64,000 nucleotides of DNA from Nocardia transvalensis NBRC 15921 (lineage in GTDB: Bacteria; Actinomycetota; Actinomycetes; Mycobacteriales; Mycobacteriaceae), in the NCBI RefSeq assembly GCF_000308875.1, contig NZ_BAGL01000038.1, forward strand, positions 1-64,000, written 5' to 3'. Made by a program: the position numbers and the translations under genes. The notes below the pieces were generated by a model that saw only the letters and a list, made by a program, of their open reading frames with translations, did not search any database and was not told the DNA's origin. Positions 48,955 to 57,536 of this stretch are shown here, one piece after another (position 1 is the first letter of the stretch; every line of letters begins with the position of its first letter).

Positions 48955-50004
48955 CTACTGCCGGTTGCCCAATGCCTTCTCCACGAACTCGTTGGTGTAG
49001 GTGTCCTGGAGTTCGATGGTGTCGCGTTTGGGGGCGACGTTGCGGGAGTAGCGGCCGAGGATGTTCAGGACGTTCTGTGCGCCTTCGGGTTTCATGAGGC
49101 CGTTGCCGTTGAACATGCCGATCGAGTCGCGGATGGACTGGATGTAGAGGTCCTTGCCGCCGGCGGCGTACTGGGAGGGCATCTTCGCGGCGATCTCCTC
49201 CGGGGTGTGGGTCTCGATCCACTGGAGTGTCTGGACGAACGCGGTCGCGAGCTTCTGGACGATCTCCGGATGGGATTGGACCGTGTCGCATTTCATGTAG
49301 AGCGACGACGCCGGGTAGAGGCCGCCCAGCGCGGCGCGGGTGCCCTGTTCGGTGCGCATATCGATCATCACCTGGGCGTCGCCGGAGTTCACCATCTGCG
49401 CCACCGTCGGGTCGGTGGTCATGCCGGCGTCGATGCCGCCGTGGTTCATGCCCGCGATGAACGTCTGTCCCGCACCGACTTTCACGCGCGAGTAGTCGGC
49501 GGTGGACATCCCGGCCTGTCCGGCCAGCGCCTGGGTGAGGAAGTCGGTGGAGGAGCCCAGGGAGGTGACGCCCAGCTTCTTGCCGCGAAAGTCGCTCGGT
49601 GACTTGATGGACGCGGCCTGGTCCTTCGATACCAGTTCGACCTCACCGGGGACGTCGGAGAACTGGACGACGGTGCGCAGGCACTGCTCCTTGGCCTGCA
49701 GGTCGACAGTGTGGTCGTAGAAACCGACCACGGCCTGCACGTCACCGGTGAGCAGCGCGGTCTCCGCGCTCGCGCCGGACTGCTCGCCCATCAGCTTTAC
49801 GTCGATGTCGTTGCGGGCGAAGTTGCCCAGGCGTTCGGTGAGCATGGCGGGCAGGTAGATCACCTTCTCCAGGCCGCCGACCATGATGGTGATCTGCGGG
49901 CGGCCGTCGGCCATGGGGATCTTGCGGGAATCCCGGCACCCGGTGGTCACCAGCAGCGTGCTGACGGCGAGCAGGACCACGGCGATGTGCTTGCGATACT
50001 TCAT
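48955..50004 (-). CDS. ABC transporter substrate-binding lipoprotein (NMT1/SsuA-like)
   Basis: 349 residues. The signal peptide (KYRKHIAVVLLAVSTLLVTT) ends in a lipobox with Cys at 23. The mature part is a periplasmic-binding fold of the nitrate/sulfonate/taurine type (THI5/NMT1): TIMVGGLEKVIYLPAMLTER, KKLGVTSLGSSTDFLTQALA. The ligand cannot be told from sequence, and aliphatic sulfonates, taurine, nitrate or an aromatic acid are all possible. It is last in a permease-ATPase operon, 3 bases after the permease. Confidence 0.88.
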   Translation of the reverse strand: MKYRKHIAVVLLAVSTLLVTTGCRDSRKIPMADGRPQITIMVGGLEKVIYLPAMLTERLGNFARNDIDVKLMGEQSGASAETALLTGDVQAVVGFYDHTVDLQAKEQCLRTVVQFSDVPGEVELVSKDQAASIKSPSDFRGKKLGVTSLGSSTDFLTQALAGQAGMSTADYSRVKVGAGQTFIAGMNHGGIDAGMTTDPTVAQMVNSGDAQVMIDMRTEQGTRAALGGLYPASSLYMKCDTVQSHPEIVQKLATAFVQTLQWIETHTPEEIAAKMPSQYAAGGKDLYIQSIRDSIGMFNGNGLMKPEGAQNVLNILGRYSRNVAPKRDTIELQDTYTNEFVEKALGNRQ

Positions 50005-50007
50005 CTC

Positions 50008-50889
50008 TCACACCTCGCGTGCCGACGTGACCAGCGGCGGACGCCATTTCAGCAGCCGCCCCTCGGCGAATCCGATGCCCCACTCGGCCAGCAGCGCTAC
50101 CACGGTGATGATGATCATGCCCGCGTAGATGCCGGCGGCGTCGAAGGTGCCCTGCGCGTTGGAGATCAGCAGGCCCAGGCCCTTGCTCGCGCCGGCGTAC
50201 TCGCCGACCACCGCACCGATGAGGGCGAAGCCGAAGGCGGTGTGCAGGCTGGACAGGATCCAGGTGGTCGCGCTGGGCAGCACGATCTGCGACAGCACCT
50301 GCCAGCGGCTCGCGCCCAGGATGCGGGCGTTGTTGATGACATTGCCGTCCACCTCGCGGGCGCCGGTGAAGGCGTTGAAGAACACCGCGAAGAAGGTCAG
50401 CACCACCACCGTGGCGACCTTGGACTCCAGCCCGAGACCGAACCAGATGATGAACAGCGACGCCAGCACGATGCGCGGAACGGCGTTGAGCGCCTTGATG
50501 AACGGCGCCAGCACCTCGGCCCAGTACCGGCTGCGGCCCAGCAGCACGCCCAGCACCACCCCGGCGACCGCGCCGATGACGAAGCCCAGCACCGCCTCTT
50601 CGACGGTGGTGAACAGCTGGAGCCAGATGGAGCCGAATTGCGTTCCCTCGGTGAACCATTCGACGATGCGCTGCCAGATGAGCGACGGCTTCGAATAGAA
50701 GAACGGGTCGATCCACAGGCTCGCGGTCAGCTCCCACGCGCCCAGCCACAGCACCACCAGCACGGCCCGCAGGCCCCAGGTGCGGATGAGCGCGCGGCGG
50801 GCCGCGCCGCGGGCGCGGGCGAGGATCTGCTCCTCGGATTCGGCCTCGACCTGCGGGGCGTCGACGGTGGTCAGGGTGTCAGGCGACAC
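50008..50889 (-). CDS. ABC transporter permease (SsuC/TauC-like)
   Basis: 293 residues, with about six membrane helices after a charged N-terminus. The EAA loop that contacts the ATPase is seen in EVDGNVINNARILGASRWQV. The GTG start at 50889 overlaps the ATPase gene by 11 bases and has AAGGGAG seven bases upstream. It forms the membrane channel for the adjacent binding protein and ATPase. Confidence 0.9.
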   Translation of the reverse strand: MSPDTLTTVDAPQVEAESEEQILARARGAARRALIRTWGLRAVLVVLWLGAWELTASLWIDPFFYSKPSLIWQRIVEWFTEGTQFGSIWLQLFTTVEEAVLGFVIGAVAGVVLGVLLGRSRYWAEVLAPFIKALNAVPRIVLASLFIIWFGLGLESKVATVVVLTFFAVFFNAFTGAREVDGNVINNARILGASRWQVLSQIVLPSATTWILSSLHTAFGFALIGAVVGEYAGASKGLGLLISNAQGTFDAAGIYAGMIIITVVALLAEWGIGFAEGRLLKWRPPLVTSAREV

Positions 50890-51778
50890 GGGTCGCTCCC
50901 TTCGCGCGGGCGGCGTCGACCTGGTCGCGCAGGGTGCCCCAGATCTCGGTGTACAGCTGCCGGAACTCGTCGGTGAGGCGGACCTCCTCGACGTCGCGGG
51001 GACGGTCGAGGGTGACGCGGAAGTCGCCGCAGACGGTGGCGGGGCTCGCGGTCATCACCACCACGCGGTCGGCGAGCGCGATCGCCTCCTCGAGGTCGTG
51101 GGTGACGAAGATGACGGCCGCGCTGCGTTCTCTGCCGCGCTCCCGGGTCGCTCCGTGGTTACGCAGGCTGCCGCCTCCGCGCCCGTCGTCCGCGCGGGTG
51201 CCGGACCACACCCGCAGCAGCTCGTCCTGCATCAGCTGGCGGGTCTGCACGTCCAGCGCGCTGAAAGGCTCGTCCATCAGCAGGATCTCGGGCTCGTTCA
51301 CGAGGGTCTGGGCGAGTGCGACGCGCTTGCGCATACCGCCCGACAGCTGATGCGGGTAGTACTTTTCGAAGCCCGCCAGGCCGACCGTGCGCACCCACTC
51401 CGCGGCCCGTTGCCGCGCATCGGCTTTCGACGCGCCCTGGAAGCGGGGGCCGAGCGCGACGTTGTCGAGGACCGTCCGCCAGGGCAGCACGGCGTCCTGC
51501 TGGAACATGTAGCCGATGCCGTCCGGGATGCCCTGAACGTCCTTGCCGCGCACCAGCGTCCGGCCGGCGGAGGTCTTCTCCAGTCCGGACACCAGGGACA
51601 GCGTGGTCGACTTGCCGCAGCCGGTGGGGCCGACGACCGCGACGAATTCGCCCGGGGCAACGGTGAAGTCGAGGTTCTTCACCGCGGTGTGGATGCCACC
51701 GCCGGATCCCGGGAAGCGCTTCGTCGCGCTCCGGAACTCGATACACGGCTCGCCGTGGCGCTCCATGAGGTTGGTCAT
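50879..51778 (-). CDS. ABC transporter ATPase (SsuB/TauB-like) with internal insertion
   Basis: 299 residues from ATG 51778, with AGGAG six bases upstream. The Walker A GPTGCGKSTT, signature LSGGMRKRVALAQ, Walker B ILLMDEPFSALD and H-loop VIFVTHDLEEAI are all present. Between LLRVW and VIFVTHD, where relatives have about six residues, there are 30 (51205 down to 51116): an Arg/Gly-rich stretch with DDGRGGGSLRNHGATRERG. It is in frame and the catalytic motifs are intact, so the enzyme may still work. It is first gene of the importer operon. Confidence 0.9.
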   Translation of the reverse strand: MTNLMERHGEPCIEFRSATKRFPGSGGGIHTAVKNLDFTVAPGEFVAVVGPTGCGKSTTLSLVSGLEKTSAGRTLVRGKDVQGIPDGIGYMFQQDAVLPWRTVLDNVALGPRFQGASKADARQRAAEWVRTVGLAGFEKYYPHQLSGGMRKRVALAQTLVNEPEILLMDEPFSALDVQTRQLMQDELLRVWSGTRADDGRGGGSLRNHGATRERGRERSAAVIFVTHDLEEAIALADRVVVMTASPATVCGDFRVTLDRPRDVEEVRLTDEFRQLYTEIWGTLRDQVDAARAKGATRVA

Positions 51779-51990
51779 GACATACTCCTGAACTTCCGAC
51801 GCCGCACTGTGTGACGTGCGACCGCCGCTCGACCATAAGTGCCCCGGGTCACACCACCCCCGCTTGTGCGCACAACCCACGCAACCTGCAATACGGGCGT
51901 TGTGCTCATTCTGCTTACGATCGATCCGGCGCATGCGCCCCGCAAGGCTCGCGTCAGGGGGGTGCAAGGCGGCCCGAAAACCATGGGGTC

Positions 51991-53496
51991 ATGGACGAAT
52001 TCGATGTTGTGGTCGTGGGGGCGGGGCCGGTCGGGCTGTTGCTGGCGTGTGAGCTGGGGCTCGCGGGGGCTTCCGTGCTGGTGCTCGAGCGGGAGGCGGA
52101 GGCCGTGTCGCCGTGGCGGGCGGCGCCGCTGGGGCGGCGGGGGTTGTCCGCGACGTCGATCGAGGCGTTCGCTCGGCGTGGTCTGCTGCCGCAGCTGCTC
52201 AAGGCGTCGGGTATCGAGGATGATTCCGGGCCGCGGCCGCCGCGCATGGCCGGGCATTTCGCCGGGATCGCGCTGGATCCGGACGATGTCGACGCCGCCG
52301 CGCTGCCGTTCCGGTTGCCGAGTCCGCTACGGAATTTCATGATGACCAGCCTCGAGGCCGTCGAGACGGTGCTGGCCGGGCGGGCCGCCGAACTCGGCGT
52401 GGAGATCCGGCGGGGCGCGGCGGTGTCGGCCGTGGCGCAGGAGGGCGACGGCGTGGTCGTGCGCGCCGGCGAGCGGGCGTACGGGGCGACGTGGGTGGTC
52501 GGGTGCGACGGCGGGCACAGCGTGGTGCGGAAACTCGCGGGGTTCGACTTCGTCGGTAGCGAGCCGCAGTTCACCGGCTATGTCGTGCTGGGCACGCTCG
52601 ACGATCCGGGGAAGCTGAAGTTCGGGATCAATCCGACGCCGACGGGCGCCTACATTCAGATGTCGCTGGACGGGCACCTCGGGATGATGGATTTCGACGG
52701 CGGGGCGTTCGATCGCACGCTGCCGCCGACACGGGAGCATCTCCAGACGGTGCTGCGTCGCGTGTCCGGTGTCGACGTGACGCTGAGCGAGGTGCGTTTC
52801 GCCTCGAGTTTCACCGATCGGGCGATGCAGGCGACGACCTATCGGCAGGGGCGCGTCCTGCTCGCGGGCGATGCCGCCCATATTCATTCGCCGCTCGGCG
52901 GGCAGGGGCTCAATCTCGGTCTCGGGGACGCGATGAATCTCGGGTGGAAGCTCGGGGCGGTCGTGCGGGGGGACGCACCGGAGGGGCTGCTCGACACCTA
53001 CACCCGGGAGCGACATCCGGTCGGCGCGCGGGTGCTCGACTGGTCGCGGGCGCAGGTGGCGGTCATGCGGCCCGGATCGCACGCACCGGCGTTGCAGGGG
53101 CTGATCCGCGATCTGCTCTCGACCCGGGACGGGGCGACCTACGCGTTCGGGCAGATCTCGGGGGTCTCGACCCGCTACGACCTCGGTAGCGATCACCCCC
53201 TGGTGGGGTGCGCTGTCCCGCACTTCTGTCTCGAGGACGGGACACGGCTGGGTGATCTGACGGCGGACGGGCGTGGCGTCCTGCTCGATTTCGGCGCCGA
53301 TCGCGGGCTGCGCGATTCGGCGACGAGGTGGGAGAGCCGGATTCGGTATGTGGCCGGGGCGGCCGTCGAGGACCTCGGGTTCGGGGCGGTGCTGGTGCGG
53401 CCCGACGGGATCGTCTGCTGGGCAAGCGATCTCGCACCCGATCGGGCGGCGTTCGAGCGGGCCGCGTGTGCGTGGTTCGGCCTGCCGTCCGTCTAG
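51991..53496 (+). CDS. FAD-dependent aromatic-type monooxygenase (class A)
   Basis: 501 residues from ATG 51991. The upstream open frame is only promoter-region sequence. The FAD dinucleotide motif is GAGPVGLLLACEL (9-21), GCDGGHSVVRK is the DG motif, and LLAGDAAHIHSPLGGQGLNL is the GD motif, a combination typical of PHBH-like hydroxylases. A C-terminal thioredoxin-like domain of about 120 residues resembles phenol-hydroxylase-type enzymes. The substrate is unknown. It is divergent from the ABC importer operon over 212 bases, so uptake and hydroxylation of one compound is a reasonable idea. Confidence 0.88.
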   Translation: MDEFDVVVVGAGPVGLLLACELGLAGASVLVLEREAEAVSPWRAAPLGRRGLSATSIEAFARRGLLPQLLKASGIEDDSGPRPPRMAGHFAGIALDPDDVDAAALPFRLPSPLRNFMMTSLEAVETVLAGRAAELGVEIRRGAAVSAVAQEGDGVVVRAGERAYGATWVVGCDGGHSVVRKLAGFDFVGSEPQFTGYVVLGTLDDPGKLKFGINPTPTGAYIQMSLDGHLGMMDFDGGAFDRTLPPTREHLQTVLRRVSGVDVTLSEVRFASSFTDRAMQATTYRQGRVLLAGDAAHIHSPLGGQGLNLGLGDAMNLGWKLGAVVRGDAPEGLLDTYTRERHPVGARVLDWSRAQVAVMRPGSHAPALQGLIRDLLSTRDGATYAFGQISGVSTRYDLGSDHPLVGCAVPHFCLEDGTRLGDLTADGRGVLLDFGADRGLRDSATRWESRIRYVAGAAVEDLGFGAVLVRPDGIVCWASDLAPDRAAFERAACAWFGLPSV

Positions 53497-54098
53497 CGTG
53501 GCGGCGGGGGGAGCGGCAGGGCGTCCGGGGCGGCGCGCAGGCCCTGGAGGGCGAGGGCGGCGAAGCGGCGGGAGGCCGCGATTCCCGCTGCGGGAGAGGA
53601 GGTTCGGAGGCCGCTGTTGGCCATGATGACCAGCAGGACGTCGTCGAATGTGACGTCGGGGCGCAGGTGGCCGGTGTCGCGGGCGCGGCGGGTCAGCCGG
53701 GCCAGGGAGCGCAGCGCCTGCTCGCGATCGGCGGTGAAATCCAGCGTGGTGGGGAAGGTGGACATGAGAGCCGCGGTGAAGCCCCGGTCGCGGGCGTGCA
53801 GTTCGCACAGTTGCTCGATCACCAGGCGGAAGCCGTGCCACGGGTCCGGGTCGGCGAGTCCCTCGTCGACGATGGTGTAGCAAGCGCGCATCTGATCCGT
53901 GAATGCCTCGGTGACCAGCAGTTCCTTGGTCGGGAAGCGCCGGTAGAGGGTGGCGGGGCCGACTCCGGCCCGGCGGGCGATCTCCCGCATGGGGGCATCC
54001 AGGCCCTCGGCGGCGAAGACCGCGCGGGCGGCGTCGAGGATGCGATCGCGGTTGTCGCGGGCATCGGATCGCAGCATCTGAGGGAAACCGTCGGGCAC
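53493..54098 (-). CDS. TetR-family repressor
   Basis: 201 residues from GTG 54098, which lies exactly 7 bases after TAAAGT. The open frame runs 22 codons further without family support. An N-terminal helix-turn-helix occupies about 15-62 (RDRILDAARAVFAAEGLD, REIARRAGVGPATLYRRFP). The C-terminal domain is variable, as usual. It is divergent from a quinone-reductase-type gene across a perfect 8-bp dyad that likely is its operator. Its end overlaps the convergent monooxygenase stop by 4 bases. Confidence 0.9.
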   Translation of the reverse strand: MPDGFPQMLRSDARDNRDRILDAARAVFAAEGLDAPMREIARRAGVGPATLYRRFPTKELLVTEAFTDQMRACYTIVDEGLADPDPWHGFRLVIEQLCELHARDRGFTAALMSTFPTTLDFTADREQALRSLARLTRRARDTGHLRPDVTFDDVLLVIMANSGLRTSSPAAGIAASRRFAALALQGLRAAPDALPLPPPPR

Positions 54099-54105
54099 GC
54101 CTCTC

Positions 54106-54111
54106 ACTTTA
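54106..54111 (-). promoter_or_regulatory. -10 of the tetR gene
   Basis: TAAAGT on the minus strand ends exactly 7 bases before GTG 54098. Confidence 0.5.
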
Positions 54112-54115
54112 GCTA

Positions 54116-54135
54116 AACGGACGGGGGCGTCCGTT
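54116..54135. promoter_or_regulatory. TetR-type operator between tetR and quinone reductase genes
   Basis: AACGGACG (54116-54123), GGGG, CGTCCGTT (54128-54135), a perfect 8-bp dyad with a 4-base centre. It sits just upstream of the tetR -10 and 40 bases before the divergent start codon. Flanking GCTA/TAGC lengthens the symmetry with one extra base. Confidence 0.75.
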
Positions 54136-54175
54136 AGCGTCGGCCGGCGAGATCCGTACGACACAGGAGATGGTG

Positions 54176-55144
54176 ATGAAGGCAGTCGCAGTGCAGGCGT
54201 TCGGCCGTCCGGAAGGGCTCGCGGTCATCGATGTTCCGGTGCCCGTTCCGGACGCGGGGGAGGTGCTGATCAGGACCGAGGCGATCGGGGTCGGTGGTGT
54301 GGACGCACTCATCCGCGGTGGCGCGCTCGCGGCTTACGGATTCCGGGACGGGCATGTGCTCGGCAGTGAGATCGCGGGCGTCGTGGAGGCGGCCGGTGAC
54401 GGCGCCGACGGTTCGTGGATCGGCCGGCGGGTGTGGGCGTTCACCGGTCTGGGCGGTGGCTATGCGGAGCGGGCGGTGGCGCCGGTCGCGACGCTGGTGC
54501 CGTTGCCGGAGGGCCTGGCGGCCACCGATGCGGTGACGCTCGGGAGTTCGGGGATGGTGGCGCATTTCGCTCTGCGTCGCGCGCGGTTCGCGCCCGGGGA
54601 ATCGGTGCTGGTGCGCGGTGCGGCCGGGGGATTGGGGACCATGACGGTGCAGCTCGCGGCGCGCGGCGGTGCGGGGGTCGTCGCGGTGACCACGTCGTCG
54701 GCGGCGCGGGGAGATCGGTTGCGTGCGCTCGGCGCGACGCATGTGCTCGACCGGTCGGGCGACGGACCGGACGCGCCCGCAGGGTACGACGTCGTGATCG
54801 ATATCGTCGCCGGTCCGGAGATGCCCTCGTTCTTCCGGCGGCTGGAGCCGAACGGCCGCATGGTGGTCATCGGTGTGATGGGTGGCGATCCGCCGGCGGA
54901 TTTCGGGACGGAGCTGTTCGCCGGATTCCGGAAGTCGTTGTCGTTCACGACCTTCAGCGCGGATACCGTGCCCCTGGACGGGTGGCGCGCCGCGATCGCG
55001 GACCTGTTCGAGGCCGCGGGTCGCGGGGAACTGGAGGCCGTGGTGCACGAGGTGCTGCCGCTGGAGCAGGCCGTGGCGGCGCATCGGGCGATGGACGGCG
55101 GGGCGGTGTTCGGCCGGATCGTGCTGACGCCCTCGGGGAGTTAG
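54176..55144 (+). CDS. Zinc-binding dehydrogenase / quinone oxidoreductase (MDR superfamily)
   Basis: 322 residues from ATG 54176, six bases after AGGAG. An ATG two codons earlier abuts the Shine-Dalgarno and is less likely. A GroES-like N-terminal domain (about 25-110) precedes a Rossmann fold with VLVRGAAGGLGTMTVQLAAR. It lacks the cluster of structural-zinc cysteines, as in NADPH:quinone reductases. Probably cleared under TetR control in response to a quinone or related electrophile. The dyad upstream lies at 54116-54135. Confidence 0.88.
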   Translation: MKAVAVQAFGRPEGLAVIDVPVPVPDAGEVLIRTEAIGVGGVDALIRGGALAAYGFRDGHVLGSEIAGVVEAAGDGADGSWIGRRVWAFTGLGGGYAERAVAPVATLVPLPEGLAATDAVTLGSSGMVAHFALRRARFAPGESVLVRGAAGGLGTMTVQLAARGGAGVVAVTTSSAARGDRLRALGATHVLDRSGDGPDAPAGYDVVIDIVAGPEMPSFFRRLEPNGRMVVIGVMGGDPPADFGTELFAGFRKSLSFTTFSADTVPLDGWRAAIADLFEAAGRGELEAVVHEVLPLEQAVAAHRAMDGGAVFGRIVLTPSGS

Positions 55145-55243
55145 GGCGAGATCCCTCGCGCGATTCCGGCTCGGCGGGAATACGATCGGCTCGCAGTGCA
55201 CGGTCGGCGGGGGAGCCCGTTGTGGAATCGAAGGGGTGGCGGG

Positions 55244-56509
55244 ATGGGTACGAGGGGCAGGGCGGGGCTGATCCTCGCCGGTGTGGCGGTCGCCGTTCTC
55301 GCGGGGTGTGGCGACGGTGGTGAGGTATCGGGTACGGCGGTGGCCGCCGGATCGCCGATCTATTCGATGGACGCGGTCACCGACGCGTGCGCACTCGTCG
55401 ATCCGGCGCCGCTGGCGAAATGGTCGTCCACGCCGAAGGGCGCTCCCGAACACGAGGAGACGCGGCCGTCCGCCTACGACGCCGGTGGGCTGAAATGCGA
55501 AATCGGCTATACCAATTCGACCACCGACAGGTTCCCGATGAACCGGGCCCGGATGATCGTCGAGGCCAAGTTCACCAACGGTTCCGCGCCGCCCTTCTAC
55601 GACCACTGGAAACACGCCGACACCGCGACACCGGGACCCGGGGAGGAATCGGGCGAGATCCGCGGCCTCGGAACCCAGGCCCATTGGCACTCCGAGATCA
55701 CCGGCGACCTCGTCAAGGAAATGTCGCACGCCGTCACGGTGCAGGACGGCAATGTCTCGGTACGGGCCAAGGTCGGGCTGACGCGGGAGAAGGGGTCGCC
55801 CGTGGTGAGCCGGGACGAACTCGACTCGGTCGCGAGAGCGCAGGTCCGCCGGGTGCTGGGCGCGTTGCGCACGGACGGCGAATCCGCCGCCGCGCCGACC
55901 TCGTCCGTCGCTCCCACGCCGTCCAAGGTCCCGGCCCCGGCCGTCCCCACCACGACGGCGGCGCGCCGGGAGGCGGCGCCGGGGATCTATTCGATCGACG
56001 GGATCGCCAATGCGTGCGACCTCGTCGACCCGACGCCGTTGCAGCGCTGGTCCGCCACGCCCAAGGAGGCTCCGCAGCATCAGGAACACCCGCCCAGCAC
56101 GGCCGACGGCGGCACCCTGTATTGCGCGATCCGCTACATCAGCCCCTCCACCCTGCCCGACGACGCCACCGTCGACGAGGCCGGAATCAGTCTCGAGGCC
56201 ACGATCACCGGCGCCACCACCGCGCCCGCCTACGACACGTGGAAGCAGACCGACACCGCCTCCACCGGGCCCGGCCGCGCCTCCGGCGACGTCACCGGAC
56301 TCGGCGCCCAGGCCTTCTGGCACATGTCCGCGACACCCACCGGCAACGGCATGACCTACATCGTCGGCGCCCAGGACGGCAACGCCTCGGTCCGCGTCGA
56401 AGTCGCCGTCCTGCGCGCCCAGGGCGAGGCTCCGGTGAACCGCGACGACCTCGCCCCCATCGCCGAATCCCGGGCCCGCGCGGCCCTGGACGGATTGAAG
56501 AGGAAATAG
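55244..56509 (+). CDS. Lipoprotein with two tandem DUF3558-like domains
   Basis: 421 residues from ATG 55244 after GAAGGGG. A GTG at 55196 would add 16 residues. The signal peptide ends in the lipobox VLAGC (Cys about 22). Two related domains follow, about 40-210 and 245-420. Each begins with a similar motif (IYSMDAVTDACALVDPAPL; IYSIDGIANACDLVDPTPL), carries two cysteines, and ends in a QDGN.SVR segment. A Pro/Ser/Thr/Ala-rich linker (VAPTPSKVPAPAVPTTT) separates them. Single-domain relatives are common in mycolata, so this is an internal duplication. Function is unknown. Confidence 0.85.
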   Translation: MGTRGRAGLILAGVAVAVLAGCGDGGEVSGTAVAAGSPIYSMDAVTDACALVDPAPLAKWSSTPKGAPEHEETRPSAYDAGGLKCEIGYTNSTTDRFPMNRARMIVEAKFTNGSAPPFYDHWKHADTATPGPGEESGEIRGLGTQAHWHSEITGDLVKEMSHAVTVQDGNVSVRAKVGLTREKGSPVVSRDELDSVARAQVRRVLGALRTDGESAAAPTSSVAPTPSKVPAPAVPTTTAARREAAPGIYSIDGIANACDLVDPTPLQRWSATPKEAPQHQEHPPSTADGGTLYCAIRYISPSTLPDDATVDEAGISLEATITGATTAPAYDTWKQTDTASTGPGRASGDVTGLGAQAFWHMSATPTGNGMTYIVGAQDGNASVRVEVAVLRAQGEAPVNRDDLAPIAESRARAALDGLKRK

Positions 56510-56513
56510 CCCG

Positions 56514-56540
56514 CCTCACACTTCGGGTCGCCGTGTCGTC
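56514..56540 (+). promoter_or_regulatory. Candidate ECF41-type promoter of the sigma-factor gene
   Basis: CCTCACA (56514-56520), 16 bases, CGTC (56537-56540). The published ECF41 consensus is TGTCACA-N16-CGTC, so the -35 matches 5 of 7 bases and the -10 matches fully. Autoregulation is typical for the group. Confidence 0.6.
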
Positions 56541-56568
56541 TATACATCGAGACCGTACCGACCCGAAG
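56521..56568. promoter_or_regulatory. 10-bp inverted repeat across the sigma-factor promoter
   Basis: CTTCGGGTCG (56521-56530) and CGACCCGAAG (56559-56568) are perfect inverse complements 28 bases apart. The left arm is in the promoter spacer and the right arm includes the start of the Shine-Dalgarno. Confidence 0.6.
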
Positions 56569-56576
56569 GAGCCGCG

Positions 56577-57458
56577 ATGACCGACCCGAGTCCGGTGATC
56601 GGCGAACGCCGCCAGCTGATCAACCTCGCCTATCGGCTGCTCGGCTCGCTGGCCGAGGCCGAGGACGTGGTGCAGGAGACCTATGCGCGCTGGTATGCGT
56701 TGTCGGAGGAACAGCGGCGGGAGGTGGCGTCGCCGGGCGGGTGGTTCACGACGGTCGCCAGCCGCATCTGCCTCGATCTGCTCGGCTCGGCGCGTGCCCG
56801 GCGGGAACGCTATGTGGGCGAATGGATTCCGGAGCCGGTGCCGGACGGGGCGGAGTGGCTCGGCGGGCCCGCCCCGGCCGATCCCGCGGACCGCGTCACC
56901 CTCGACGAGTCGATCAGTATGGCCTTCCTCGTGGTCCTGGACGCCATGACGCCCGCCGAGCGGGTGGCGTTCGTCCTGCACGACGTCTTCCGCTACTCCT
57001 TCGCCGAGGTCGCGGACATCGTCGGGCGCACGCCGGCGGCCTGCCGCCAGCTCGCCTCCTCCGCGCGCCGCCGCATCCGCACCTCGCGGGAGCCCTCGGC
57101 GCAGCGCGCGGAGGTCGTGAAGGATTTCAAAAGAGCCTGGGAGGCAAGGGATATCGAGGCGCTGATCGGCCTGCTGGATCCGCAGGCCGTCGCGACGGCC
57201 GACAGCGGCGGCCTGGCCCCGGCCTTCCTGCACCCGATCCTCGGCGGCGCGGAGATCGCCCGCACCTGGCTGAGAATCGCGTCCGCGGCCCCGGAGACGA
57301 CGCTGCTCGAGCGCACGGTGAACGGCCTGCCCGGCCTGGTCGCCCGGGTCGGCGACGACATCGTGTCGGTCTACGCCTTCGATATCGCCGACGGCCGGAT
57401 CACCCGCATCTGGGCGATCCGGAATCCGGAGAAGCTGCGGCTCTGGACGGTGGACTGA
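56577..57458 (+). CDS. ECF41-group sigma factor (SigJ-like) with SnoaL-type C-terminal domain
   Basis: 293 residues. Region 2 (LAYRLLGSLAEAEDVVQETY, about 15-36) and region 4 (LHDVFRYSFAEVADIVGRTP, about 138-157) are separated by a linker with EWIPEP, like the WLPEP motif that marks ECF41. A SnoaL-like domain (about 175-290) ends the protein, with ADSGGL where the group has DGGG, and NPEKL like the NPDKL motif. In ECF41 this extension tunes activity in place of an anti-sigma factor. No COE-type target gene adjoins, so the regulon lies elsewhere. The Shine-Dalgarno is GAAGGAG. Confidence 0.92.
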   Translation: MTDPSPVIGERRQLINLAYRLLGSLAEAEDVVQETYARWYALSEEQRREVASPGGWFTTVASRICLDLLGSARARRERYVGEWIPEPVPDGAEWLGGPAPADPADRVTLDESISMAFLVVLDAMTPAERVAFVLHDVFRYSFAEVADIVGRTPAACRQLASSARRRIRTSREPSAQRAEVVKDFKRAWEARDIEALIGLLDPQAVATADSGGLAPAFLHPILGGAEIARTWLRIASAAPETTLLERTVNGLPGLVARVGDDIVSVYAFDIADGRITRIWAIRNPEKLRLWTVD

Positions 57459-57536
57459 CCCGCGGCCGCGCATCCGGTGCGCAAATTCGGCGGCGGGGTT
57501 GTGATCATTTAGCTCGAGCGTGTAGAACAAGCGGTG

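Noticed and set aside
51116..51205. Intein in the ABC ATPase
   Set aside because: At 30 residues it is far too short and has none of the splicing-junction residues.
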